A DNA stretch of 64,000 nucleotides from Prinia subflava (lineage: Eukaryota > Chordata > Aves > Passeriformes > Cisticolidae): contig NW_026960614.1 in assembly GCF_021018805.1 (NCBI RefSeq), positions 1,674,001-1,738,000 on the forward strand, in the 5' to 3' direction. Shown in pieces: positions 20,896 to 30,711 of the stretch (position 1 is its first letter; every line of letters starts with the position of its first letter). The notes beneath the pieces are model-generated. The model was given only the letters and a program-made list of their open reading frames with translations, ran no database searches and was not told where the DNA came from. A program made the translations under genes and the position numbers.

Positions 20896-21243
20896 TTGCT
20901 ATTATCACATGGGCACGTGTGTAAGGATTTTGAAGGAATGTGTTGTATGAATTTCTCTGACCATTCTGCATCCATACACAGGAAAACTCAACTACAAGAT
21001 AATATGAAGAAGTTGACTGTTGTTTTCTGGGGGTTGGATGAATGGTTTAAGGGATGGGGAATCACTGGATGGTTGAAGGATATAACAAAGGGAGTTTTGT
21101 TGTTACTGGTAGTCATCGTTTTGTTGCTTTGTGTTATTCCATGCATTGTGGAGTTGGTGACTTGCTTAGTGAAAAGTGCAGTAAAGAGGGTTTGTGTGGT
21201 GCAAGAAAAAAGAAGGGGGAATTGTAGCAATGCATCTGTATAA
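20896..21243 (+). pseudogene. env: Provirus E env TM remnant (C-x6-CC)
   Basis: The frame gives the TM disulfide motif 'VCKDFEGMCCMN' (C-x6-CC), then 'SDHSASIH', a Trp-rich membrane-proximal part and a long hydrophobic anchor ('VLLLLVVIVLLLCVIP'). This motif marks Env proteins whose SU and TM are disulfide-linked (alpha- and gammaretroviral types). The frame runs through the polypurine tract and stops 21 bases inside the 3' LTR, so env overlaps the LTR. The upstream ectodomain, fusion peptide and SU are not recognisable. Confidence 0.8.
21203..21222 (+). promoter_or_regulatory. Provirus E polypurine tract
   Basis: Purine-only run ending GGGGGAA, one T before the 3' LTR TG. This is the normal start site of plus-strand synthesis. 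Confidence 0.85.
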
Positions 21244-21626
21244 CAGGCCATTTTGATGCACTAGCCAAACTGTTCATGAGAAATCTTATCAAGCCACCTG
21301 CAGTCTTGTTTTCAGGGTTTTCAGGGATTCATAAAGGTCACTGGGAAAATAACAGGACTGAAGTGGGAACAGAGAGCCTGAGAAACTGTCCACAAAGAAT
21401 GTAAACTCTAGATACAGAAGGCACGACGTGATGATGGACATTTGACCAATTGGATGTTCTAAAGGAGATGCACCTGCCTCTTGAGCAAGCGACCTAGCCA
21501 ACCAAGAGATGTATGCCCACATGGGACGGAGACACGGAATCTATAACTGGAGTTGTATTGTAAACAATAAACAGCTTCTGGTGAAATCATATTGGTTCGC
21601 TATTCAGTGGCCCATATCCCCCTGCA
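21223..21626 (+). repeat. Provirus E 3' LTR
   Basis: 404 bp, same edges and length as the 5' LTR and followed by CCTGAC, the second duplication copy. Confidence 0.93.
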
Positions 21627-21764
21627 CCTGACCAATCACAGGAGGGTAGAGAGGGCACACGGGTGTAAATGCATGTAAGACAGAGAGAATAAAATTTCTA
21701 TTGGAGAGCAATTAAGTGCTGATGCTTGAAGCTGTCTTTGGTGTCAGTCGTACCTCCTCTGTCA
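21627..21764 (+). repeat. beta2 5' LTR, right fragment
   Basis: Continues 9768-9829. aataaaattt is at 21690 and the end is TCTGTCA, two bases before a TGG that begins a PBS-like site (21767). Confidence 0.55.
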
Positions 21765-21766
21765 TC

Positions 21767-21784
21767 TGGTGCACTCGATATGAT
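21767..21784 (+). promoter_or_regulatory. beta2 primer-binding site (putative)
   Basis: TGGTGCACTCGATATGAT in PBS position; no tRNA assigned. A strong splice donor CAG|GTGAGT follows at 21961-21968, just before the gag ATG. Confidence 0.45.
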
Positions 21785-21985
21785 CCTGAGGTTATGTGGG
21801 CAGATGACTGTGGACCTAAGAGCAGTAAGACAGTGAAGCCCTGTTGAACTGAGCCAGGCCAATTGAAAGCCTATGGAACTTAGTCAGACAAGAACCTGAA
21901 GAATTGAGCTGGCGGGACCGAAAGCCTGAAAGTCCGGACGACTTTCAAACACACCACCCCCAGGTGAGTGGCTGGGAACTTCAGA

Positions 21986-22405
21986 ATGGAGGCTCAGATG
22001 TTGGCAGAGGAAGAGTCCATATTGGACATCTTGCTGAGAATATTACAAAGGAAAGGTATTAAATGTGAAGGGTGGGAGCTATGTAGCTTTCTTATATGGT
22101 GCCTGAGAAATGGCGTCCAGGCAGATACACAGACTGCCTTTTTTGTTGAACCTTGGGAGGAAGCAAGGCACGCGCTGTGGGAGGTGGCCACAACAGGAGA
22201 TAAGACAGCCACAAGATCACTTACCACATGACGTTTGGTTCAGGACATGTTGTTGCAAGTGCATGCTGACAGAGAAGCAGCAGCCGCTGCTGCCTCTCCC
22301 TCTGTCCCAGTTACAGCCACTGCTCCAGCAGCCAACTCCCCTGCTACAGCTGTGTCCCCCTTGCCTCTTCCTTCAACTGCTCCTTCAGAGAATTTCTACT
22401 GATAG
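21986..22405 (+). pseudogene. gag: beta2 gag matrix
   Basis: ATG at 21986 (an upstream in-frame ATG at 21968 overlaps the splice donor) starts a frame to 22231. The frame is helical and Trp-rich ('RILQRKGIKCEGWEL', then 'EEARHALWEVATTGDKTA'), a pattern like the class II matrix domain although Gly is not at position 2. After 22231 another frame continues with an Ala-, Pro- and Thr-rich stretch. Gamma1 interrupts it at 22406, and 29907-30001 carries the next piece. Confidence 0.6.
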
Positions 22406-22849
22406 TGTTGGTGGAGGGTTAAAAAATATAATTTCTGGGTTGAGTTATGTGTGGGGGGAGGAAAGCAGAGAACGTACAACTGGAACTTGACGCAGCTAGC
22501 TCGGAACAAGCGTCAGCTTCTGCAAACAGCTCCATGCTATGGTAATGACCGAATCAAGTGTGACTGCAACTCAGGGGATAATTGAGAAGCATTGTTTTAA
22601 CCAAATCAAGTGTGGATCAGGGTAGAAGCGTAGGTATGATATAAGATAGTAACTAAGGAATAGGATAATCAGTATCTAGGGGTGGGGGTTAGTCAACATG
22701 TGTATAATTTAAACTATAAAAATCACAAATCGACTCTGTATTCTCTGGACATCAGATTTGGGTGTATTATCACCCCTGTATCCCGCGCGCTTGAATAAAG
22801 AACCGCATATGATCGCCTTCGTGTGGTTATATGTTTTCCTACGCTAACA
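22406..22849 (+). repeat. gamma1 5' LTR (subfamily a)
   Basis: TGTTGGTGGAGGG to CTACGCTAACA, 444 bp, with ctataaaaatc near 22715 (TATA) and gaataaag at 22792. Closest to the gamma2 left LTR at 30002-30465, with about 20 bp missing from U3. Confidence 0.92.
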
Positions 22850-22853
22850 TTTT

Positions 22854-22871
22854 TGGCGACCCAGGACTGGA
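22854..22871 (+). promoter_or_regulatory. gamma1 primer-binding site (putative)
   Basis: TGGCGACCCAGGACTGGA begins four bases after the LTR. It shares TGGYGAC with the gamma2 site; no primer tRNA matches well enough to name. Confidence 0.55.
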
Positions 22872-23155
22872 CCTTGTGGGCGCAGCCAGGACCCCGCGAC
22901 CCGATCACGCTCCAGCCGGCACCGGGTGATTTCTCGGGGAGCCCATCGGAGCCGCGACCCTCGCCGCTCACAACGACCCCTGGTGAGAAGGTAAGGTTCT
23001 TTATTCTCTGGTCTGGGAGCCTGCCATTAAGACGCAGCTAAAGCTACGCTTGGTTGGGCAAAAGGAATTCCTGGTGGTATTGCCTAGGCAGCCGTCCGTC
23101 AGACATCGCGAAAGCGTTGCAGGTTGGGCATCTGTGGTTTTTATGTATCTGTAAT

Positions 23156-24004
23156 ATGGAGAAACTAAAAGGGTTAAAAGAGGTTTTGGGCAGCAATAAT
23201 GCCTCTATACCAAGTTCTTCTCCGATGGGTTGTTTGTTGGCACATTGGAAAGAGGGGAACTTCGGTCAGGAATTACGAAAAGATAAGTTGATTGAATATT
23301 GTAATGTTCACTGGCCAAAATACGCTTTGCCTGAAAATCAGAGGTGGCCAAAAAACGGGTCTTTTGATGTGAAGGTTATTATGCAACTTAGATCGCTTTG
23401 TACACAAGATGGAAGGGTAGAACAAATACCATATATTGACTTATTTCTGTGCTTGCTTGAGAAACCGGTTTTGTGGCTTGACAAAATGAAAGCAATGAAG
23501 CTTGAGAATAATGTCTGGCTTGCGTCCAAAATGAGCATTGTATAGAACATGCAGTTTTAAGTGAAATTTTAGGGGAAAAAAGAGATGAACTGGAATCGGA
23601 ATTATTGGTATCTCCCATGGCTCCCGGAACCACCACGGCCCCCTCAACACCAAGTTCTACCCCGCTCACCCTGACCCCACCTGATTCTCTTACACCCCCC
23701 TCGCTCGCGCCAGCACAATATGTTTCACCCCCACCTTTGTCTGCTGAAGGTAATTATCCTCCTCTGCCTGTGCCAGTCCCTCCTCCGCCTGCCCAGGTGC
23801 CTGTCCCTCCTCCGCCTGCTCAGAGAACCCCCCCTTCTCCACATACACCTGCCCAAAGCTATCCTGCTCCCCCGCCCACACCCGCTAAAAGATTTATCCC
23901 CCCTCTAACACCAGCTCAAGGGTACCCTCCGCTCCCACCTACACCTCCTTCACCAGCTTCTGTCCCGTCTGCCCCCCCCCCTTCCAGATTCACCTTTCCA
24001 GGAT
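23156..24004 (+). pseudogene. gag: gamma1 gag, matrix and proline-rich region
   Basis: The likely start is the ATG at 23156 ('MEKLKGLKEV'), conserved in gamma2, rather than the in-frame ATG at 23054 that gamma2 lacks. 'GCLLAHWKEGNF', then 'LIEYCNVHWPKYAL' and 'WPKNGSFDV' are the class I matrix pattern. A 1-bp loss near 23508 shifts the frame to a stop at 23545. The following frame 23605-24051 is a Pro-rich p12-like region with a repeated 'VPVPPPPAQ' unit that gamma2 has once. A C-run near 23970 marks another frame change into capsid. Confidence 0.85.
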
Positions 24005-25180
24005 GTGATTGTGAGGCGGAAGCAAAGGGGGAATGTGAAGAAGACAGATAGAATGGAAAGTAGTGACAGTGAAGCAGATGAACTAGACGCCCCAGTAGCT
24101 CACCGAACACGAGGAAAACTGGCCCTGGAGTGGCCTCAGGCAGGAAAGGGTATATTAAAATCAGGCAAACAAAAGAGAACAATTATTGCACCACTAAGGC
24201 AAGGGGTGGGAACTAACGAACCCGTCTTTGTAAAGGTACCCTTTTCACCTGCTGATTTAGTTATATGGAAACAATCAGCTGGAACGTATAGAGAAAACCC
24301 AGATAAGGTAGCTCGTGTGGTTAAGATGATAATGAAAACTCAGAACCCTGATTGGGAAGATATTCATGTCATATTAGACACTCTGATGGATGAGACAGAG
24401 AGAGATATGGTTCTTCGAGCAGCAAGAGAAAGAGCTAGAGAAGACATACGAAATGGTTTGGTGACAGGGACACTGGATTATAATTTTCCCACTGCAGACC
24501 CAGAGTGGGATGCTAATGACCCCTCTGGAGTGGATATGTTAAGGCTAAATAGATATCAGGAGTGGATTTCAGTTGGTGCTCAACAGGCAATACCTAAGAG
24601 TATGAACTGGTCTAAGTTGTATGAAATTCGACAGGAAAAGAATCTCCCACTGCTTTTCTAGAAAGACTTAAGGAAGCAGCTAGAAGATATACTGATCTTC
24701 AAGTAGACAGTGAGCAAGGAAGAACTCAGCTTGCCTTTATTTTTCTGGGTCAGGCACAGGAAGATATTAGGAAAAAGCTACAGAAACTAGAAGGTGAAGA
24801 GTTAAGAAACTTAGATAAACTCCTAGAGGTTGCCTGGAAAGTTTATAATAACAGGGACAGAGAAATTGTCAAGAAACAGGGGCAAAGCCTTTTGGCAGTT
24901 CTACAGAGACAGGGGCGAGGACGTGGTAGAGGTGGTCGTGGCGTTAATAGGGGTGGCTTTGGCAGAGGCTCTGGTCATGGTAGATTAGGTCTGAATCAGT
25001 GTGCATATTGTCGGATGGAGGGACACTGGAAAAGGGAGTGTCCAAACCGGTTTAGCCAGAATGGTCAGCCTCAGTTAGACAGTATGTTTAATCAAAGTAG
25101 TGAGCATCAGCTGGATGGTGTAGCCAGGGTCATGGTTTTACATGAGAGAGAGCCAGGATCAAGGGAGCCCATGGTGACTT
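24005..25180 (+). pseudogene. gag: gamma1 gag, capsid and nucleocapsid
   Basis: The frame 24005-24661 holds the gammaretroviral capsid pattern ('VPFSPADLVIWKQSAGTY', 'NPDWEDIHVILDTLM', 'WDANDPSGVD'). A small deletion near 24640 causes a stop at 24661, and the rest of the capsid continues in another frame to about 24890. Nucleocapsid (24892-25180) is Arg/Gly-rich with one zinc knuckle 'CAYCRMEGHWKREC' (C-x2-C-x4-H-x4-C). No stop codon separates it from protease. Gag packages the genome and builds the particle in the intact family. Confidence 0.88.
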
Positions 25181-25500
25181 TGCATTTAGAAGGAAAAGAC
25201 GTAGATTTTCTCATTGACACGGGGGGCCACACATTCTGTACTAAATTATCTTGAGGGGAAAATCGAAAACAAGTCAGCAGCAGTCATTGGAGCCACAGGG
25301 AAGGAGGAGGTACAGCCATTCTTGCAACCTCTAGAACTGAGCTTTGAAGATAAGATCTTGACCCATGAATTCTTATACATGCCAGACTGCCCAACTCCGC
25401 TCTTAGGGCGCGATCTACTGGCAGCACTAGAGGCAGTAATTACTTTTGAGAATGGTGAACTCGTAATGAAAATTCCGGAGTCTAAGACAGGAAAGATTTT
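25181..25500 (+). pseudogene. pro: gamma1 protease, frameshift at the active site
   Basis: The frame from nucleocapsid reaches 'VDFLIDTG' and is then broken: a run of six G replaces the four in gamma2, so the frame ends at 25254 after a few wrong codons. The next frame (from 25214) resumes with 'LNYLEGKIENK' and continues through 'CPTPLLGRDLLAALEAVI', which includes the Gly-Arg-Asp triad. The lesion falls on the Asp-Thr-Gly motif itself. Confidence 0.88.
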
Positions 25501-27937
25501 GATGATAAAAGAAAAACCAATTTCTAATATTCCTAAAGAAGTAGAAGATGCAGTAATTCCCTCTGTCTGGGAAACAGATGTACCTGGAAAATCTAAATTG
25601 GCACAACCGGTACATGTAGAGTTAAAAGAAGGAGCAAAGGCTGTACGAATCAAACAATACCCTATAAAACCAGAAGCACGACAGGAAATAGCAAAGACCA
25701 TTGATAAATTTTTAAAATATCGAATTCTAGAGGAATGTAAATCGGAATACAACACCCCAATTTTCCCAGTGAAGAAACCCAATGGTGAGTATAGACTTGT
25801 ACAGGATTTAAGAGGTATAAATGAAATAACCAAAGACATTCATCCAGTGGTTGCCACTGCCTATACATTGTTAGCATCCGTAAAAGAGATATATAAATGG
25901 TTTACTGTAATTGACTTAAAAGATGCTTTCTTCTGTATACCCCTTGACCAAGAAAGTAGGAAACTATTTGCCTTTGAGTGGGAACATCCAGAAAGTGGAA
26001 GAAAAACTCAGCTCACCTGGACTCTATTACCGATGGGGTACAAGGGGTCCCCCACTCTCTTTGGAAGTCAACTGGCAAAAGAACTGGAAATCTGGACCAG
26101 AGAAGGGCAAGTACCAAGAGACCAATATCTATTACTCCAGTATGTAGATGACATTTTGATTGCAACAGAGGAAGAAATGACCTGCATAAAGGTAACCATT
26201 GAGATCTTAAATTTATTAGGAATGGGAGGGTATAAGGTATCCAGAGAAAAAGCACAAATTGCCCAACAGACTGTGATTTACCTGGGATGTGAAATCTCAC
26301 AAGGGCAGAGAAAACTGGGTACTAATCGTATTCAAGCTATCTGTGCTATTCCAGAGCCCCAGAATCTACACAAACTGCGGATCTTCCTCGGAATGACAGG
26401 GTGGTGTCGCCTGTGGATCATGGACTATGGACTGATTGCAAAACCCTTGTACGAGGCTCAGAAGACGCAGCCGTTCACCTGGGGCAAACCACAGAAAGAG
26501 GCCTTCCAGAAGTTAAAGGAAGCACTGACAACTGCTCCTGCTTTGGGGTTACCTGATCTGTCTAAAGACTTTCAGCTGTACGTGCATGAAAGGCAGCGAC
26601 TGGCACTGGGAGTCCTGACCCAACGACTGGGAAGCTGGAAAAGGCCGGTGGGTTACTTTTCCAAACAACTCGACAACGTAAGTGCCGGATGGCCTTCATG
26701 TCTGCGGGCAGTGGCAGCTACCGTGCTGCTGATACAGGAAGCCAGGAAGCTCACGATGGGAAGACACATAGATGTCTATGTGCCACACATGGTAACTACA
26801 GTCCTGAAACAAAAGGGGGGCCATTGGCTCTCTCCAAGCCGGATGATGAAATTTCAAGTAACTCTGACTGAGCAGGATGACGTTGCACTAAAAACAACTA
26901 ACCTCTTGAATCCAGCTCTATATCTAGGTGCCACAGCTGAGGAAGGTCCATTAGAGCATGACTGTCTAGAAGTCATCGAGCACACTTATTCAGCAAGAAC
27001 AGATCTGAAGGATGTCCCCCTGGAGCAACCAGAGTGGGAACTCTTTACAGATGGAAGCAGCTTCATGGAAAACAGAGCCAGATACGCGGGATATGCAGTA
27101 ACTACAATTGATGTAGTAATAGAGGCAAAATCACTACCACCTAACACGTCTGCACAAAGGGCAGAACTAATCGCATTAACCAGAGCACTCGAGCTGAGTG
27201 AAGGGAAGACAGTGAATATATGGACTGATTCCAAATATGCCTTCGGAGTAGTGCATGTACACGGAGCTTTATGGAAAGAAAGAGGACTGCTGTCCTCCCA
27301 AGGGACAAATATTAAACATCAAGATGCAGTCCTACAACTGATAGATGCAGTACAAAAACCTGAACAAGTAGCAATCATGCACTGCAAGGCACATCAATCA
27401 GGCAACTCCAAAATTTGTGAAGGAAATCGAAAAGCAGATTGGGCAGCCCGTCAGGTAGCGCGAGAGGTGCAGAAAACAATGGCGTTGATACCATCAAGAC
27501 TTAATATCTCTCAATTTAATTTGCCTCCTAAGCAAAAATATACAATCGAAGATGACAGACTAGCACAACTGCCAGAGGCACAGAAGAACGCAGAAGGGTG
27601 GTATGTAACCGCACAAGGGCAAATAGTGGTACCTCCTTTGGTAATGAGAGAAATTTTACAGGTAAAACATAATGAGTGTCACTGGGGTGCAGAGGCGTTG
27701 GTAAAGTGGTTAAGACAATACCTAATCTCAGTACGGATGCAAACAATGGCCAAGTCAGTAATGTCTAAATGTGAAATCTGTCTGAAAAACAATCCCGTAG
27801 CTAGACGACAGGCACAGTTAGGCAGAATTCGGATAGGAATAGAACCAGGAGATTATTGGCAAGTGGATTTTGCAGAACTGCCAAGAACTCGGGGATACAA
27901 ATACCTGTTAGTAGGGGTTGACACGTTTTCTGGATGA
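25214..27937 (+). CDS. pol: gamma1 pol: protease end, RT, RNase H, integrase N-part
   Basis: One 907-codon frame. RT: 'TVIDLKDAFF' (motif A) and 'LLQYVDDILIAT' with catalytic YVDD at 26141-26152. RNase H: 'ELFTDGSS', 'AQRAELIAL' and 'IWTDSKYAF' with conserved Asp, Glu and Asp. Integrase: His pair in 'HNECHWG' and 'CEICLKN' form the zinc site, and 'WQVDFAEL' has the first catalytic Asp. The frame ends at a TGA where gamma2 has TGG. The Met at 25214 is in a shifted overlap and is not a biological start: pol of this family is made as part of a Gag-Pro-Pol product. Confidence 0.9.
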   Translation: MTRGATHSVLNYLEGKIENKSAAVIGATGKEEVQPFLQPLELSFEDKILTHEFLYMPDCPTPLLGRDLLAALEAVITFENGELVMKIPESKTGKILMIKEKPISNIPKEVEDAVIPSVWETDVPGKSKLAQPVHVELKEGAKAVRIKQYPIKPEARQEIAKTIDKFLKYRILEECKSEYNTPIFPVKKPNGEYRLVQDLRGINEITKDIHPVVATAYTLLASVKEIYKWFTVIDLKDAFFCIPLDQESRKLFAFEWEHPESGRKTQLTWTLLPMGYKGSPTLFGSQLAKELEIWTREGQVPRDQYLLLQYVDDILIATEEEMTCIKVTIEILNLLGMGGYKVSREKAQIAQQTVIYLGCEISQGQRKLGTNRIQAICAIPEPQNLHKLRIFLGMTGWCRLWIMDYGLIAKPLYEAQKTQPFTWGKPQKEAFQKLKEALTTAPALGLPDLSKDFQLYVHERQRLALGVLTQRLGSWKRPVGYFSKQLDNVSAGWPSCLRAVAATVLLIQEARKLTMGRHIDVYVPHMVTTVLKQKGGHWLSPSRMMKFQVTLTEQDDVALKTTNLLNPALYLGATAEEGPLEHDCLEVIEHTYSARTDLKDVPLEQPEWELFTDGSSFMENRARYAGYAVTTIDVVIEAKSLPPNTSAQRAELIALTRALELSEGKTVNIWTDSKYAFGVVHVHGALWKERGLLSSQGTNIKHQDAVLQLIDAVQKPEQVAIMHCKAHQSGNSKICEGNRKADWAARQVAREVQKTMALIPSRLNISQFNLPPKQKYTIEDDRLAQLPEAQKNAEGWYVTAQGQIVVPPLVMREILQVKHNECHWGAEALVKWLRQYLISVRMQTMAKSVMSKCEICLKNNPVARRQAQLGRIRIGIEPGDYWQVDFAELPRTRGYKYLLVGVDTFSG

Positions 27938-28681
27938 CCAGAAGCCCTTCCCTGTCGCACAAACCAAGCAAAGGAAACAGTTAAGTGGTTATTACAGGAG
28001 ATCATTCCCAGGTTTGGGGTGCCCCTAGGGATATCATCAGACAGAGGCCCACACTTCATAGCCACGATGGTACAAGTAGTAAGCAAGTTATTGGGAATAT
28101 CTTGGGACCTCCACACACCATGGAGACCCCAGTCAAGTGGGCAAGTAGAAAGAATGAACCAGACACTGAAGAGGCAGATCAGTAAAATATGCCAGGAAGC
28201 CAAACTGCAGTGGCCACAGGCTTTGCCAATCGCATTGCTGAGGGTTCGGATAAAGCCTAGGAGTGGGATGTCAGTTAGTCCTTATGAAATATTGTATGGG
28301 AAACCATATGAATCTCCTAACCCCAGTCCAAATGTTCATGTCACAGGGAAACAAGATGTGTATAATTATGTTCTGTCCCTCGGGAAAACTCTAGCTTGGC
28401 TTCGAAGTGTTCTCGTGTGGAACAGACCACTGGCCCTGGAGAATCCAGTCCACAATATCGAACCAGGAGATGAGGTATACATCAAAACCTGGAACGAAGA
28501 ACCACTAAAAGAGAAGTGGACTGGTCCCCATCAGGTACTGCTAACCACCTTTACAGCAGTCAAAGTGGCTGGAGTGGAACCCTGGATACACTACACGCAC
28601 GTGAAGAAGGTCCCGTGTGGAGTCCAGTCGTGGGCTGTAGAAACTTTTGGACCAACAAAGCTGAGGCTGAAACGTCTGTAA
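27938..28681 (+). pseudogene. pol: gamma1 pol: integrase catalytic core end and C-domain
   Basis: After the TGA the same frame continues: 'GISSDRGPHF' (second catalytic Asp) and 'SSGQVERMNQTLK' (catalytic Glu), then the gammaretroviral C-terminal domain ('WTGPHQVLLTTFTAVKVAG', 'IHYTHVKK'). It ends at 28681, overlapping env in another frame as in other gammaretroviruses. Confidence 0.9.
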
Positions 28682-28690
28682 CTGTTCAAA

Positions 28691-29789
28691 TGGTATTGGT
28701 AACTGAGCTCATGCTCTTCCTGCAGGTAATGTTAATTTCATGGATACTAATGTCACCAGTAGGGATTGCTGTTACTTTGGGATATGGGATACAGAAGGGT
28801 CAACTAACAACTCTTCATTCTAGAATGAAGAGAGAGATACAGGCAAAAACACAAGTAATAGAAATTTCTAATGAAATTCGGGCTGAGAATGTAATGATTG
28901 GATTGGTCAGAGACTTTGCCAAAATGCATAATACCAGCAGAATAACGGCCTGTCTGCCAATACCAAAGGCAGCAGGAGACCCAGTAAGCTGAGGAATAAT
29001 AACATCAAAATTACCTGAAATAGGAGGGAACAAAACAATTAACTGTAAACAAGTACCAGAGTCAAGGGTGGTGGTCAGAGAATACTGGAAGATAACAGAG
29101 AATTCCTATATGCAACCCATGAGAAAGTCAGAGTGCATTCTTAGTAATGGCAAATTGGGACAAATCATAGAGTGGTGGGTTAAGGACCAAGACCTTGCAA
29201 AATGGCAATGTTGGTTTCTACACTATCAAAAGATCAGGGACAACGCTACAGAAAGCGTTGTGGTGTGGAAATGTGAAGAGAAGGATTGGAAAGGACTGGA
29301 ACCTTGGGACAGTGCATGGTCTGTGAGCATCCTCCAGAAATTCCAATATATGGAAAGCACACCCTGGTGCATTAAATGGAAAGGCTCTGAAAATGAGACA
29401 GATACCACAGTGACGAATACTGGTACTAGCAGTCAGAAAGAGGCAAATAAGGTAAGTTGGTGGGTATGTAATAAAGTTTATGATTGCACCTCTGATAATC
29501 TGGAAATGAAACAGTGGTCACCATTGGAAATAGCCTTACGAATTGGTTGTGCCTGCAGGAAAATTAAACATAAACAAGGCAAAATAGATTCTAAGATTAT
29601 AGTAGGATGTAGCAGGAGTACAATTCGAAGTCCAGGACCGTTTGTATGGGCAATGAGTGATGGCACATGGACAACACACTTGCCTATGGACGGGGAGGTA
29701 AGAGAAATCACCCTGGGCCTTCCCACTTTATGTCCAATTTGGAAGAAATCCCCATTTAATGGGAGCAGTGAAGCCTTGCAAATAAAAGC
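28691..29789 (+). pseudogene. env: gamma1 env SU (TM deleted)
   Basis: The likely start is the ATG at 28691, giving a strongly hydrophobic signal peptide ('LMLFLQVMLISWILMSPVG'). The frame stops at 28992 and resumes to 29789 with a Trp- and Cys-rich SU ('DLAKWQCWFLHYQK', 'MESTPWCIKWKG') and several N-glycosylation sites. At 29789 the coding joins LTR sequence directly. By comparison with gamma2, the SU end, all of TM, the polypurine tract and U3 have been lost. Confidence 0.85.
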
Positions 29790-29906
29790 ACTCTGTATTC
29801 TCTGGACATCAGATTTGGGTGTATTATCACCCCTGTGTCCCGCGCGCTTGAATAAAGAACCGCATATGATCGCCTTCGTGTGGTTATATGTTTTCCTACG
29901 CTAACA
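29790..29906 (+). repeat. gamma1 3' LTR, truncated (R-U5 only)
   Basis: 117 bp equal to the last part of the 5' LTR (from CTCTGTATTCTCTGG) with one or two differences, then ATAG. U3 is missing. Confidence 0.93.
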
Positions 29907-30001
29907 ATAGCACCTGAGAATTGTGTCCTTCCCCAGAATGATGATGGCAACATTCCAATGTCTGGGGAGGAAGGGCTGGCTGGGTCCAGCCATGGCAGAG
30001 C
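29907..30001 (+). pseudogene. gag: beta2 gag fragment and spacer between gamma1 and gamma2
   Basis: 95 bp between the two gamma proviruses. In one frame it is open ('PENCVLPQNDDGNIP') and could continue beta2 gag. It forms the centre of the large inverted repeat. Confidence 0.5.
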
Positions 30002-30465
30002 TGTTAGCGTAGGAAAACATATAACCACACGAAGACGGTCATATACGGTTCTTTATTCAAACGCGCGGGGACACAGGGGCATACAGTGCCCAAATCTTGT
30101 GTCGGAAAATACAGTCGATTTGTGATTTTTATAGTTTAAATTATACACATGTTAACTAACCTCCACCCCTAGATACTGATTATCCTATTCCTTAGTTACT
30201 ATCTTAAATCATACCTACGCTTCTACCCTGATCCACACTTGATTTGGTTAAAACAACGCTTCTCAATTATCCCCTGAGTTGCAGTCACACTTGATTCGGT
30301 CATTACAATGGCATGGAGCTGGTTGCAGAAGCTGACGCTTGTTCCAAAGCCGAGCTGCGTCAAGTTCCAGTTGTACGTTCTCTACCTTCCTCCCCCCATA
30401 CATACCTCAACTTAACCCCGTGGCTAACCTATACAGAAATTATATTTTTTAACCCTCCACCAACA
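30002..30465 (-). repeat. gamma2 3' LTR (subfamily a)
   Basis: On the minus strand TGTTGGTGGAGGG (30465) to CTACGCTAACA (30002), 464 bp. Much closer to the gamma1 5' LTR than to its own partner at 39507-39957. Confidence 0.92.
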
Positions 30466-30480
30466 TTCCCCCCTTTGAAA
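30466..30480 (-). promoter_or_regulatory. gamma2 polypurine tract
   Basis: On the minus strand AAAGGGGGGAA abuts the LTR start. It is the only tract left in the gamma pair, because gamma1 lost it. Confidence 0.85.
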
Positions 30481-30711
30481 GTATTTTCCCTCTAATATAC
30501 TAAGTGTAAATGCTTTCACCTAATACAGTCCATTAGGCTTCAGAGTTTATACTGGATGTTCATCTTCAAATCCTCTGTTGTCAGAGGCTTTGTCCGGGAT
30601 GTTGTTGCGGATTGAAGCCGCTGGATATGGATTCCGTGCCAATGCCTTCATTATGGTCCGGTTCCAAGATGCCTTTTTCTGTATCTCTCTTTCCAGGATT
30701 CTGTTAACTAA

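Larger units (their letters stand above)
9830..21626 (+). mobile_element. Provirus E (TSD CCTGAC), patchwork interior
   Basis: Two 404-bp LTRs in the same orientation (9830-10233 and 21223-21626) are flanked by CCTGAC at 9824-9829 and 21627-21632. The 3' LTR is preceded by a purine tract and a TM env remnant. The 11-kb interior carries LTRs of families H, P, A, M, N and Q plus the minus-strand remnant J, and I see no gag or pol of its own. Env type (C-x6-CC TM) resembles alpharetroviral or gammaretroviral Env; the 6-bp duplication fits alpha- or betaretroviral integrases. Confidence 0.88.
22406..29906 (+). mobile_element. Gammaretrovirus-like provirus gamma1 (TSD ATAG)
   Basis: 5' LTR 22406-22849, leader, gag, pro, pol and env, then a shortened 3' LTR ending at 29906. 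ATAG at 22402-22405 and 29907-29910 gives a 4-bp duplication, usual for gammaretroviruses. Gag has one zinc knuckle, RT has YVDD, and env overlaps the pol end. TM, polypurine tract and U3 of the 3' LTR are deleted at 29789/29790. Nearly the same sequence occurs inverted in gamma2. Confidence 0.93.

Noticed and set aside
22854..22871. Naming the primer tRNA of the gamma elements (Arg or Trp)
   Set aside because: Only the first few bases agree with either; the rest of the 18 bases do not.
23605..24051. Proline-rich 148-codon frame as a host protein
   Set aside because: It is the p12-like linker of gamma1 gag, with a counterpart at the same place in gamma2.
25246..25839. 197-codon minus frame opposite gamma1 pol
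   Set aside because: Shadow of the pol frame on the other strand; the same happens in gamma2.
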